The notes under the pieces: model-generated
What the model was told of the DNA's origin: nothing
The model's input: only the letters and a program-made list of their open reading frames with translations
Database searches by the model: none
In this document: in pieces, positions 37,695 through 45,942 of the stretch
How positions within the stretch are numbered: the stretch's first letter is position 1
Layout: each line of letters begins with the position of its first letter
Assembly (NCBI GenBank): GCA_017848115.1
Contig: JAGAKZ010000016.1
Location: 20,026-84,025, forward strand
Direction of reading: 5' to 3'
DNA length: 64,000 nt
Origin: Oscillospiraceae bacterium
Lineage (GTDB): Bacteria; Bacillota; Clostridia; Oscillospirales; Ruminococcaceae
Translations under genes and position numbers: made by a program

Positions 37695-38608
37695 TTTCCA
37701 AGCCTCAGCATTTCATCAATGCACTTTCTTGAATTTTCTATCAGAGTGTCGGACATTAATATTTCCTCTCCGCCTGTTCCGCATACACAGTTGTAAACGT
37801 CAATCAGGGTTGTCGCTTTCATATTGTGACATACGCAGTCCTTTGAAAGCGGAATAAATTTCTTGTCTGGACAGCTGAACTGCAAATGCTCAACAATGCT
37901 GTTTTCCGTGCCGATAATATAACTGCTGTTTTTGCCCTTTGCCGCATAATCCATAATTTCGGTGGTGCTGCCCACAAAATCAGCCTGTGCCACAACCGAT
38001 GGGTGACATTCGGGATGAACAAGCATAAGCGCCTCGGGATAAAGCTTTCGAGCCTTGTCGATGTCACGCTGATTGATACGTAGATGCGTAGGACAACCGC
38101 CCCTTACAAGCTCAATATGCTTTTCGGGCACCTGCTTTGCTATCCAGTCACCGAGATTGCAGTCGGGGATGAACAGTATCTTGTCATTGTCGATATTGCG
38201 GATTATCTTCACCGCCGAGGAGGATGTAACGCACACATCGCAAAGCTGCTTTAACTCTGCTGTGGTATTGATGTACGCTGCCACAGTGTAGTCGGACATC
38301 TCTGATTTAAGCTGCTCCATTATATCAAAGTCCATCTGCTCTGCCATAGGGCAGCCAGCCGATGGATTAGCAAGAATAACCTTCTTTTCGGGGGACAGAA
38401 TTTTCACTGTTTCCGCCATAAAGCGAACACCACACATAAGAATGGTGTCCGCTTCTGCCTGTGATGCCATTTGACTAAGCCCGAAGGAATCGCCGATATA
38501 GTCAGCAACCTCCCATATATCCTGGCTCTGATAAGCGTGAGCAAGAATACAAATCTTTTTCTCTTTCTTGATTTTCAGGATTGAATCCTGCACTTCTCTT
38601 ACTGTCAT
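37691..38608 (-). CDS. nadA: quinolinate synthase NadA
   Basis: Condenses iminoaspartate and dihydroxyacetone phosphate to quinolinate for NAD synthesis; it needs a 4Fe-4S cluster. About 305 residues from ATG 38608 (MTVREVQ). Candidate cluster Cys lie in MCGVRF, PECHP and VCGTGGEE. No nadB or nadC is nearby. Its place between nifU and mnmA groups it with Fe-S assembly genes rather than with NAD genes. Confidence 0.92.
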   Translation of the reverse strand: MTVREVQDSILKIKKEKKICILAHAYQSQDIWEVADYIGDSFGLSQMASQAEADTILMCGVRFMAETVKILSPEKKVILANPSAGCPMAEQMDFDIMEQLKSEMSDYTVAAYINTTAELKQLCDVCVTSSSAVKIIRNIDNDKILFIPDCNLGDWIAKQVPEKHIELVRGGCPTHLRINQRDIDKARKLYPEALMLVHPECHPSVVAQADFVGSTTEIMDYAAKGKNSSYIIGTENSIVEHLQFSCPDKKFIPLSKDCVCHNMKATTLIDVYNCVCGTGGEEILMSDTLIENSRKCIDEMLRLGK

Positions 38609-38610
38609 AA

Positions 38611-39045
38611 TCAAGTACCACAGCAATGGTCACAATGCTCACAGTCAGGGAAAAGCTTCTTGTCGTAAGCAATACCGTTCTTGTCGTAGTAATCCTTCAG
38701 CGCCGATTTGATTGCTTCCTCAGCAAGCACAGAGCAGTGGATTTTATGAGGCGGAAGTCCATCAAGCGCTTCAACAACTGCCCTGTTTGTCAAAGCAAGT
38801 GCCTCGGAAACAGGCTTGCCCTTGATAAGCTCGGTTGCCATAGAGCTTGAAGCTATTGCGCTTCCGCAGCCGAAGGTTTCAAACTTAACGTCAGTGATAA
38901 TATCGTTGTCGATTTTCAGATATATCTTCATAATGTCGCCGCATTTTGCGTTGCCCACCTCGCCGATACCGTCGGCATTTTCCATTGTGCCAACGTTACG
39001 GGGATTGCGGAAATGATCCATTACCTTTTCGCTGTATAAAGCCAT
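38611..39045 (-). CDS. nifU: NifU/IscU-like Fe-S cluster scaffold
   Basis: 144 residues with scaffold cysteines C35 (NAKCGD), C60 (FGCGSA) and C104 (KIHCSV), as in IscU. The extra Cys-rich tail CEHCDHCCGT is common in clostridial NifU-type scaffolds. AAAGGA precedes the ATG. It lies directly after nifS, which supplies sulfur. Confidence 0.92.
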   Translation of the reverse strand: MALYSEKVMDHFRNPRNVGTMENADGIGEVGNAKCGDIMKIYLKIDNDIITDVKFETFGCGSAIASSSMATELIKGKPVSEALALTNRAVVEALDGLPPHKIHCSVLAEEAIKSALKDYYDKNGIAYDKKLFPDCEHCDHCCGT

Positions 39046-39049
39046 AGTT

Positions 39050-40243
39050 TTATCCTTTCAATACAAATGGTTTTCTGCCGTTTATCATATCGTTCCATAT
39101 CGGAGAAATACCACGCAGGTACTCCACAACTTCTTTTACCGACTTGATAATGTATTCAACTTCTTCGTCAGTATTTTCCTCTGACAACGTAAGACGAAGT
39201 GAGCCGTGAGCAATTTCGTGTGGTCTGCCGATTGCAAGAAGAACGTGACTTGGGTCAAGTGAGCCGCTTGTGCAGGCCGACCCCGACGAAGCACATATAC
39301 CCTTGTCGTCAAGGAGCAGAAGCAGGCTTTCGCCTTCAATACCCTCGAAGCAAAAATGCACATTTCCCGCAAGGCGGCTGTACCTGTCACCGTTGAGTAT
39401 GCTGTGCGGAATTTTCGAAAGTCCCGCAATGAGTTTGTCACGCATTTTTGCAAGCTTCAGGCTGTTGCTGTCAATTTTTGTAATAGCTTCTTCCAAGGCA
39501 ACAGTCATACCCATTATCGCAGGAATATTTTCAGTGCCGCCGCGCTTTCCTCTTTCCTGTGCACCGCCCTCGATGAGATTTGTCAGCACTATACCCTTTG
39601 TTGTGTAAAGCACTCCAACACCTTTAGGACCGTGGAACTTGTGCGCCGAAAGAGACAGCATATCAATATTCTGCTCACGGACGTTGATGTGAAGATGCCC
39701 CGCCGCCTGAACAGCGTCGGTGTGGAAAATTACGCCATGCTTTTTGCAGACCCCACCGATTTCTTTTATCGGCTGAACCGAGCCGATTTCGTTGTTTGCA
39801 TACATAATCGTCACAAGACAGGTATCTTCACGAATTGCGCTTTCAACCTGTTCGGGAGTAATCATGCCGTTTTCGTGAACGTCAAGAAGAGTAACCTCAA
39901 AGCCCTCCTTTTCAAGCCTGTTAAGCGTGTGGAGAACAGCGTGGTGCTCGAAAGCTGTGGAAATGATATGCTTCTTTCCTTTCTTTTCACCAAGCCGCGC
40001 CGCCGAAACGATTGCCTGATTGTCAGCCTCGCTTCCGCCTGAGGTAAAGGTTATCTCCCTTGCCTCACAGCCGAGCAGCTTTGCCACGCGTTCTCTTGCG
40101 TCTGAAAGAGCCTCGTTTGCACGCTGACCTACAGAGTGCAGGCTTGATGGATTGCCATAAATTTCGTCCATATATGGCAGCATGGCATCTATTGCCGTTT
40201 TGCTAATTCTGGTTGTTGCCGCATTGTCTACATATATCTGCAT
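39050..40243 (-). CDS. nifS: cysteine desulfurase NifS/IscS-like
   Basis: PLP enzyme that removes sulfur from cysteine for Fe-S clusters and tRNA thiolation. 397 residues: VDNAATTR (5-12), His100-His101 in FEHHAVL, PLP lysine K202 in SAHKFHGPKG, persulfide Cys324 in GSACTSGSL. AAGGAG precedes the ATG. It provides sulfur for the adjacent scaffold and probably for the MnmA encoded two genes further on. Confidence 0.95.
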   Translation of the reverse strand: MQIYVDNAATTRISKTAIDAMLPYMDEIYGNPSSLHSVGQRANEALSDARERVAKLLGCEAREITFTSGGSEADNQAIVSAARLGEKKGKKHIISTAFEHHAVLHTLNRLEKEGFEVTLLDVHENGMITPEQVESAIREDTCLVTIMYANNEIGSVQPIKEIGGVCKKHGVIFHTDAVQAAGHLHINVREQNIDMLSLSAHKFHGPKGVGVLYTTKGIVLTNLIEGGAQERGKRGGTENIPAIMGMTVALEEAITKIDSNSLKLAKMRDKLIAGLSKIPHSILNGDRYSRLAGNVHFCFEGIEGESLLLLLDDKGICASSGSACTSGSLDPSHVLLAIGRPHEIAHGSLRLTLSEENTDEEVEYIIKSVKEVVEYLRGISPIWNDMINGRKPFVLKG

Positions 40244-40264
40244 TGTTTTATCTCCTTATAGGAA

Positions 40265-40798
40265 TCATGTTCGTAACACCTTTTTATCAAACAGCTCCAC
40301 GAGCTTGCATTTCCAACAAAGTATCATACCGAATACAGCGCCCACGGCTGCTTGCAATATCTGATAGGGTAGCTTTATGACAGCATATTCGGGTGTGCTG
40401 TAAATGAAGGCTCTGCCGAGAGAATAGCCAACTACCATAATGACCGCACCAAGCACTACACCTATCCCCGATGCAATAACAGGATGCTTTTTGAGCACAT
40501 AGTGCGAGAACACGGAGATGACAACCGCCTGTAAGCCATGAGTTACCAGAGATACAAACATCGGCAGAGGATAAAAGAAAAAATCTCCTAAAAACGCACC
40601 TACACCTCCTACCACAAAGGCGGCAAACGGATCCAGTATGATCGCAGCGGTACAGATAATAATATCATTCAGATATAAATGACCGCCGGGAACAGGAACA
40701 CCAAATGAGCTCATTGCCACATTAAGCGCCATAAAAACTGCGGTGATGCAAAGCCAATATGTAGTTCGCCTAGGCCTATGTTTTCTATCAGTTGACAT
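40265..40798 (-). CDS. ECF transporter S component (substrate unknown)
   Basis: 177 residues from ATG 40798 (MSTDRKH), with AAGGAAG upstream; longer readings run through a terminator. Five to six membrane helices and the N-terminal AVFMALNVAMSSFGVPVPGGHLYLNDI pattern (about 19-43) resemble energy-coupling-factor S components for vitamins or cofactors. The sulfur/Fe-S setting might suggest a sulfur-containing vitamin or precursor, but nothing in the sequence fixes it. No ECF ATPase or T component is nearby. Confidence 0.75.
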   Translation of the reverse strand: MSTDRKHRPRRTTYWLCITAVFMALNVAMSSFGVPVPGGHLYLNDIIICTAAIILDPFAAFVVGGVGAFLGDFFFYPLPMFVSLVTHGLQAVVISVFSHYVLKKHPVIASGIGVVLGAVIMVVGYSLGRAFIYSTPEYAVIKLPYQILQAAVGAVFGMILCWKCKLVELFDKKVLRT

Positions 40799-40818
40799 AA
40801 CGCTAAACTTCCTTTCTT

Positions 40819-40851
40819 CAAAAAACCGCCGCCTTGAAAAAGACAGCGGTG
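40819..40851 (-). terminator. terminator between cysK and the ECF gene
   Basis: Minus-strand ACCGCTGT pairs with GCGGCGGT and is followed by TTTTTT. It would end metY-cysK transcripts, with read-through needed for ECF-nifS-nifU-nadA-mnmA, since no promoter fits in the 20 bases after it. Confidence 0.7.
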
Positions 40852-40859
40852 TAAAGATT

Positions 40860-41792
40860 TTATTCAGCAAAAAGCAGCGTGGAAAGATATCTGTCGCCCG
40901 TATCAGGGAGAAGCACAACAATATTCTTTCCCGCGTTTTCAGGACGCTTTGCAAGCTCTATTGCCGCCCACGCCGCCGCACCTGAGGAAATTCCCACAAG
41001 CACTCCTTCGCCTCTTCCGATGAGTCTGCCTGTTTCAAAAGCATCCTCGTTTGTTACGGGGATAATTTCATCGTAAATCTGTGTGTTCAGCACCTCGGGA
41101 ACGAAGCCTGCACCGATACCCTGAATTTTATGCGGACCTGCCACACCCGTCGAAAGCACAGCCGAAGCCGCAGGCTCAACCGCCACGATTTTCACGTCGG
41201 GATTTTTGGACTTCAGATATTCGCCTACGCCTGTTATAGTGCCGCCTGTGCCGACGCCTGCTACAAAAATATCAACTTTTCCGTCGGTATCCTCCCAGAT
41301 TTCGGGGCCTGTTGTTTCAACGTGCGCCTTGGGGTTTGCAGGGTTGGTAAATTGGGACGGAATAAAGCTGTTGGGAATTTCCTTTGCAAGCTCCTCCGCC
41401 TTTGCAATTGCGCCCTTCATTCCCTTTGCGCCCTCGGTAAGAACAAGCTCTGCACCGTATGCCTTCATAAGCTGTCTGCGTTCAACGGACATCGTTTCGG
41501 GCATTACTATAATAATTCTGTACCCCCTTGCCGCCGCAACAGCCGCAAGTCCGATACCCGTGTTGCCCGAGGTCGGCTCAATGATTACCGAGTCGGGAGT
41601 AAGATTTCCGCTTGCTTCCGCGTCGTCAATCATAGCCTTTGCAATTCTGTCCTTGACCGAGCCTGCCGGGTTGAAGTACTCAAGCTTAGCGAGAATTTTC
41701 GACTTTAGTCCCAGATTTTTTTCAATGTGTGTAAGTTCAAGCAGTGGTGTTCTGCCGATTAACTGGTCAGCTGATGTATAAATATTAGACAT
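40860..41792 (-). CDS. cysK: cysteine synthase A (O-acetylserine sulfhydrylase)
   Basis: Makes cysteine from O-acetylserine and sulfide. 310 residues: PLP lysine K47 in NPAGSVKDR, substrate loop TSGNTGIG (about 74-81), [13 protein letters not shown] phosphate loop (about 180). AGGGAG precedes the ATG. It is cotranscribed with metY, 20 bp apart, giving two sulfide-fixing enzymes from one promoter. Confidence 0.95.
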   Translation of the reverse strand: MSNIYTSADQLIGRTPLLELTHIEKNLGLKSKILAKLEYFNPAGSVKDRIAKAMIDDAEASGNLTPDSVIIEPTSGNTGIGLAAVAAARGYRIIIVMPETMSVERRQLMKAYGAELVLTEGAKGMKGAIAKAEELAKEIPNSFIPSQFTNPANPKAHVETTGPEIWEDTDGKVDIFVAGVGTGGTITGVGEYLKSKNPDVKIVAVEPAASAVLSTGVAGPHKIQGIGAGFVPEVLNTQIYDEIIPVTNEDAFETGRLIGRGEGVLVGISSGAAAWAAIELAKRPENAGKNIVVLLPDTGDRYLSTLLFAE

Positions 41793-41812
41793 AGTAATTA
41801 TCTCCCTAAAAT

Positions 41813-43096
41813 TTATTTTAATGCGTTAAAACCATGTTCAAGGTCTGCGATAATATCGTCAATATGCTCGGTACCGATGGAAAGTCTGATTGTGTTTGGC
41901 TTGATGTCCTGTTCGGCAAGTTCCTCCTCGGTAAGCTGACTGTGAGTGGTCGTCGCAGGGTGGATAACGAGAGATTTTGAATCAGCAACATTCGCAAGAA
42001 GCGAGAAAATTTGCAGGCTGTCGATAAACTTGTGCGCCTCTTTTACTCCGCCTTTGATTTCAAAGGTAAAGATTGAACCACCGCCGTTTGGGAAGTATTT
42101 CTCATACAGCTTGTGGTTGGGGTGCTCAGCAAGTGAAGGATGGTTGACCTTTTCAACCTGCGAATGATTTTTCAGGAACTCAACAACCTTCTTCGTATTC
42201 TCAGCGTGTCTGTCAAGACGGAGAGAAAGCGTTTCAACGCCCTGTAAAAGCAGAAATGCGTTGAACGGAGAAAGGGTTGCACCCGTGTCACGGAGCAAAA
42301 TTGCTCTGATGTAAGTAACGAACGCCGCCGCGCCGACTGCCTTTGTAAAGGATACTCCGTGGTAGCTTGGGTTCGGAGCAGCGATTGCAGGATAATTTCC
42401 GCTTGCCTCCCAGTCAAATTTACCCGAATCAACGATGATACCGCCGAGAGTTGTACCGTGACCGCCGATAAATTTTGTTGCGGAGTGAACGACGATATCT
42501 GCACCGTGTTCAATAGGTCGGATAAGGTAAGGTGTACCGAAGGTATTGTCAACTACAAGAGGAAGACCGTGCTTGTGAGCAAGCTCAGCAAGAGCGTCAA
42601 TGTCGGGAATATCACTGTTAGGATTGCCGAGGGTTTCAATGTAGATTGCTCTTGTGTTGTCCTTTATTGCCGCTTCAACTTCAGCTAAATCGTGGATATT
42701 CACAAAGCTTGCTGTAATTCCGAAGTTTGGGAGTGTGTGCGCAAGCAGGTTATAGCTTCCGCCGTAGATGGATTTCTGTGCAACAATGTGACCGCCGTTC
42801 TGTGCAAGAGCCTGAATTGTGTAGGTGATAGCCGCCGCTCCCGAAGCAAGTGCAAGCGCCGCAACGCCACCTTCAAGTGCTGCAATACGCTTTTCAAAAA
42901 CATCCTGTGTGGAATTTGTGAGTCTGCCGTAGATGTTGCCTGCATCTGCAAGACCGAAGCGTGCGGCAGCGTGTTCGCAGTTGCGGAAAACGTAGGATGT
43001 AGTCTGATAAATCGGTACTGCTCTGGAATCTGTTGCGGGGTCGGCTGTTTCCTGTCCAACGTGAAGCTGGAGTGTTTCAAATTTATAGTTTGCCAT
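41813..43096 (-). CDS. metY: O-acetylhomoserine sulfhydrylase MetY
   Basis: Trans-sulfuration-family PLP enzyme that makes homocysteine from O-acetylhomoserine and sulfide. 427 residues with PLP lysine K208 in [11 protein letters not shown], the N-terminal [10 protein letters not shown] signature and SYHG region of MetY proteins. Some members also act on O-acetylserine. It is the first structural gene after the operator promoter and the tiny leader ORF. Confidence 0.93.
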   Translation of the reverse strand: MANYKFETLQLHVGQETADPATDSRAVPIYQTTSYVFRNCEHAAARFGLADAGNIYGRLTNSTQDVFEKRIAALEGGVAALALASGAAAITYTIQALAQNGGHIVAQKSIYGGSYNLLAHTLPNFGITASFVNIHDLAEVEAAIKDNTRAIYIETLGNPNSDIPDIDALAELAHKHGLPLVVDNTFGTPYLIRPIEHGADIVVHSATKFIGGHGTTLGGIIVDSGKFDWEASGNYPAIAAPNPSYHGVSFTKAVGAAAFVTYIRAILLRDTGATLSPFNAFLLLQGVETLSLRLDRHAENTKKVVEFLKNHSQVEKVNHPSLAEHPNHKLYEKYFPNGGGSIFTFEIKGGVKEAHKFIDSLQIFSLLANVADSKSLVIHPATTTHSQLTEEELAEQDIKPNTIRLSIGTEHIDDIIADLEHGFNALK

Positions 43097-43147
43097 AATA
43101 TTTATTTCCTTTCATCGTTAAAGTATGTTTTAAATGTTTTATTTTCG

Positions 43148-43216
43148 TCAAAAACATCGACACATTCGCCCGAAGCGGAAATTGGCTCTTACGAGTTGTT
43201 CAAATATATTTTTCAT
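43148..43216 (-). CDS. conserved tiny ORF in the metY leader (22 codons)
   Basis: A 22-codon ORF with TAGGAG eight bases before its ATG. It carries the core LVRANFRFGRM shared with the ABC-operon leader ORF, then ends CRCF, adding two Cys codons just before the stop. Its stop lies 51 bases before metY. Core differences between the two ORFs are synonymous. No terminator follows, so any control would be translational. Confidence 0.7.
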   Translation of the reverse strand: MKNIFEQLVRANFRFGRMCRCF

Positions 43217-43251
43217 TCGTTTAACTCCTATCTATGTAGTAGGTTGATGTT

Positions 43252-43288
43252 ATAATACCACATTTTACCCACCTTGTCAATAGGTAAA
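43252..43288 (-). promoter_or_regulatory. metY operon promoter with Rrf2-type operator
   Basis: Minus-strand TTGACA (43280-43275) and TATTAT (43257-43252), 17-bp spacer. The -35 box is centred in a palindrome with arms TTTACCCA (43264-43271) and TAGGTAAA (43281-43288), nine bases apart with the same CCTTGTCAA centre as the ABC-operon site. Confidence 0.75.
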
Positions 43289-43487
43289 TGAAAATTTTTT
43301 TGCGTAAAAAACTTCCTCCTTCTGTATGTGGTGGTTACCTTTGTATTATTGATGAATTTCACAAAATCATAAATCTGCTTGGGTTTGTGCACAATGAGAA
43401 TTAATCATATGCTTGCTGTCAACGGGAACAAAAATAAGGTTTGATGACTTTTTCAAAAGAAAAAAATTCTATTGCTTCTAAAAGACA
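43289..43487. other. intergenic region between the metY and TetR promoters
   Basis: AT-rich, with no gene or clear repeat seen. Confidence 0.4.
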
Positions 43488-43540
43488 TTGACAAGCGAAT
43501 CAGTATTTGCTATAATAAAGGTGACCAAACGGTCACCTTT
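43488..43540 (+). promoter_or_regulatory. TetR promoter and operator
   Basis: TTGACA (43488-43493) and TATAAT (43511-43516), 17-bp spacer. A perfect palindrome AAAGGTGACC-AAAC-GGTCACCTTT (43517-43540) covers the expected start point, as in autorepressed TetR genes. Confidence 0.85.
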
Positions 43541-43561
43541 ATACTTTTTATGGAGGGCACA

Positions 43562-44155
43562 ATGGAATACACAACTAAAAGCAGAATTTTGGACGAAGCA
43601 CTTGTAATGTTTGCCGAGAACGGCTATAAGGGCACAAATCTTCGTGACCTTGCGGCACAGCTTGGTTTAAGCAAATCCGCATTATATAAGCACTACAAGA
43701 GCAAAGAGGATATATGGAACTGTCTACTTGACAGAATGGAAGGCTATTATGCACAGCATTTTGGCTCGGAGGCTAACCTCCCGTCGCAGCCGAAATCCTG
43801 TGAAGAATTACTTGTGCTTACAATGCAGATGATTCGATTTACTGTAAATGACTCGAAAATTATTCTTACAAGAAAGCTATTACTAACCGAACAATTTCAC
43901 GATGAGCGTGTGAAAAAACTTGCAACAAAGCATTTTCTTGAAGGAACACAGAAAATCTTTGCAAGGATTTTTGAAGGAATGATGACAGACGGACTTCTGA
44001 AAAAAGATAATCCCGAAATGTTAAGTTTTATCTATACCGCACCTGTTACATCGCTTGTTCACCTTTGCGACAGAGAGCCTGAAAATCAGGAGAAGATTTT
44101 TAAAAGAATTGAAAATTTTGTAACCCACTTTATTTCCACTTACGCAGAGAAATAA
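43562..44155 (+). CDS. TetR-family transcriptional regulator
   Basis: 197 residues from ATG 43562, with GGAGG upstream. The N-terminal helix-turn-helix is RDLAAQLGLSKSALYKHYKSKEDIW (about 26-50). The C-terminal ligand domain is not assignable. The palindrome over its own transcription start indicates autoregulation. It heads a plus-strand run with the PfkB kinase, which it probably controls. Confidence 0.88.
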   Translation: MEYTTKSRILDEALVMFAENGYKGTNLRDLAAQLGLSKSALYKHYKSKEDIWNCLLDRMEGYYAQHFGSEANLPSQPKSCEELLVLTMQMIRFTVNDSKIILTRKLLLTEQFHDERVKKLATKHFLEGTQKIFARIFEGMMTDGLLKKDNPEMLSFIYTAPVTSLVHLCDREPENQEKIFKRIENFVTHFISTYAEK

Positions 44156-44178
44156 AGTCTGATAGAGCGGAGGTACTT

Positions 44179-45081
44179 ATGAATTACGAAGTTTATATGC
44201 ACGGACAGATACTCGGAACACATTCCTTTTTGCTTAAAGGAGAGTTCTTACAGCCTGACGAATACTCGGAAATCAAAGCAAAATATTTCCTTCCCGGCGG
44301 AGAAACAGGCACAGCCGCAACCGTGCTGTCCTCTTTGGGCGCAACCGTAAAAATTGACGGCACACATATCGGAACAGAAGTTGCACCACTTTTAAGGGAG
44401 TTCTATAAAAATAAGACAGTCGATTTGTCCTCACTTTATTTTGACCCTGATTATGAAGGACTTATGGATTATGTTGTAATTGCGGGACTTGTACGTTCTC
44501 CTATGGGCGTGTTTCAGTCGTTGTATGAAAAAGGCGCAAAGAAACGCTGGAATATGCCAAAGGAGGAAGATATAAAGAACTGTAAGGTTGCGGCAATAGA
44601 CCCGTACTTTCTTGAAGAAACACAAGCTGCGGCAGAGCTTTGCGTAAAGCATAATAAGCCTTTTGTTACAATAGACTGTCATCACGATAGTTATCTTCAT
44701 CAGCACTCTGCTATTAATGTGATATCAAAGGAATGCACAGGCTCGGAACAGTACAGGAATAAAAGTGTTGAAGAAATATACGAACTGCTTACCGATAACA
44801 CCGATGGTCTTGTTATCATCACTCGTGGCGAAAAGGAAATGTTGTACGGTAGAAAAGGTCAGCCAATGAAGAGAATGATTCCTTTTTCTGTTGAGGTGAA
44901 AAGCACGCTTGGTGCAGGTGATACATTCAAAGCGGGCTGTGTTTACGGCTTACTGCATGGTATGAGCGATGATGAGATTGTGCGTTTTGCAAGTGCTTGT
45001 TCTGCGATAGCAATATCCAGATTTCCTCTGCCGCTTAATCCGCCGACTATGGAAGAAGTAAAGGAATTTCTGAATAGATAA
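44179..45081 (+). CDS. PfkB-family carbohydrate or nucleoside kinase
   Basis: 300 residues. The C-terminal ATP/anion-hole signature STLGAGDTFKAGCVYG (about 239-254) holds the catalytic Asp. The N-terminal LPGGETGTAATVLSSLGA is the substrate-side PfkB motif. The sugar or nucleoside is unknown. GGAGG precedes the ATG, 23 bp after the TetR stop. Confidence 0.85.
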   Translation: MNYEVYMHGQILGTHSFLLKGEFLQPDEYSEIKAKYFLPGGETGTAATVLSSLGATVKIDGTHIGTEVAPLLREFYKNKTVDLSSLYFDPDYEGLMDYVVIAGLVRSPMGVFQSLYEKGAKKRWNMPKEEDIKNCKVAAIDPYFLEETQAAAELCVKHNKPFVTIDCHHDSYLHQHSAINVISKECTGSEQYRNKSVEEIYELLTDNTDGLVIITRGEKEMLYGRKGQPMKRMIPFSVEVKSTLGAGDTFKAGCVYGLLHGMSDDEIVRFASACSAIAISRFPLPLNPPTMEEVKEFLNR

Positions 45082-45146
45082 TATGCAGTAATTTAGCTTG
45101 AACATAAGATGAAAGAGGTGTACAGAACCTACAAAGGAGAAAATGT

Positions 45147-45476
45147 ATGAACGAACAGATAAAAACATACCTTGAAAAATATCCGCAGGAAATTGTCGAT
45201 ATGTTTACAGCACTTCGTCAGTTGATTTTTGACAGCGTAAATATTGTCCTTGAGGAAACAATGTGGGCAAAGATGCCGAGCTATTATAACGGCGACAAGG
45301 TTGTGCGGCTGATACCGTTTAAAGACCACATCAACGTTGAAGTAAGTGGGGTAATTCAGCACAAGGATAAGCTTGCTGGTTACAAAATCACTCCAAAGGG
45401 TATGTTGCAGATTTTCTTAAACCAAGATATTCCTGCGGAAGTATTAAAGCAGATATTTAATGAAACTTTGATATAA
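45147..45476 (+). CDS. DUF1801 (YdhG-like) protein
   Basis: 109 residues beginning with EQIKTYLEKYPQEIVDMFTALRQLI and the typical EETMWAKMPSYYNGDKVVRLIPFKDHINV stretch. This matches the small DUF1801 family of unknown function. AAAGGAG precedes the ATG. Confidence 0.8.
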   Translation: MNEQIKTYLEKYPQEIVDMFTALRQLIFDSVNIVLEETMWAKMPSYYNGDKVVRLIPFKDHINVEVSGVIQHKDKLAGYKITPKGMLQIFLNQDIPAEVLKQIFNETLI

Positions 45477-45516
45477 TTCAGCTTATTAATCCATTCATAA
45501 CAGTGAGGAAAACACT

Positions 45517-45942
45517 ATGGGAAAACTATCACAAAGAACTGAAGCAATACTGCTTGAACGTTTCAGTAAGGACAGCCTTATTTCACTTGCAACATCCGTA
45601 GAAAATGTGCCGTACGTCAGAACTGTTGACGCATTTTACAATAACGACGCATTTTATGTGCTGACGCATGCCTTATCGGGAAAGATGAAGCAGATTGAGA
45701 AAAATCCGATTGTTGCTGTTTCGGGTGAATGGTTTACCGCACACGGCAGAGGTATAAATCTCGGTTGGTTCGGAAGTGATGAAAATAAGGCTATTGCAGA
45801 GAAAATGCGTATCGTTTTTGCTGATTGGATTGACAACGGACACAGCAACCTTGAAGATAAAAATACAATTATTCTCCGTATAGAGCTTACTAAAGGAGTT
45901 CTGTTCTCTGATGGAATACGATATGAAATTGATTTTAGCTAA
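45517..45942 (+). CDS. pyridoxamine 5'-phosphate oxidase-like flavin-binding protein
   Basis: 141 residues with the split-barrel layout: SLATSVENVPYVRTVDAFYNNDAFYVLTHALSGK near the N-terminus, then NPIVAVSGEWF. Such proteins bind FMN, F420 or haem; the exact role is unknown. The next gene starts inside its last 32 bases. Confidence 0.78.
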   Translation: MGKLSQRTEAILLERFSKDSLISLATSVENVPYVRTVDAFYNNDAFYVLTHALSGKMKQIEKNPIVAVSGEWFTAHGRGINLGWFGSDENKAIAEKMRIVFADWIDNGHSNLEDKNTIILRIELTKGVLFSDGIRYEIDFS

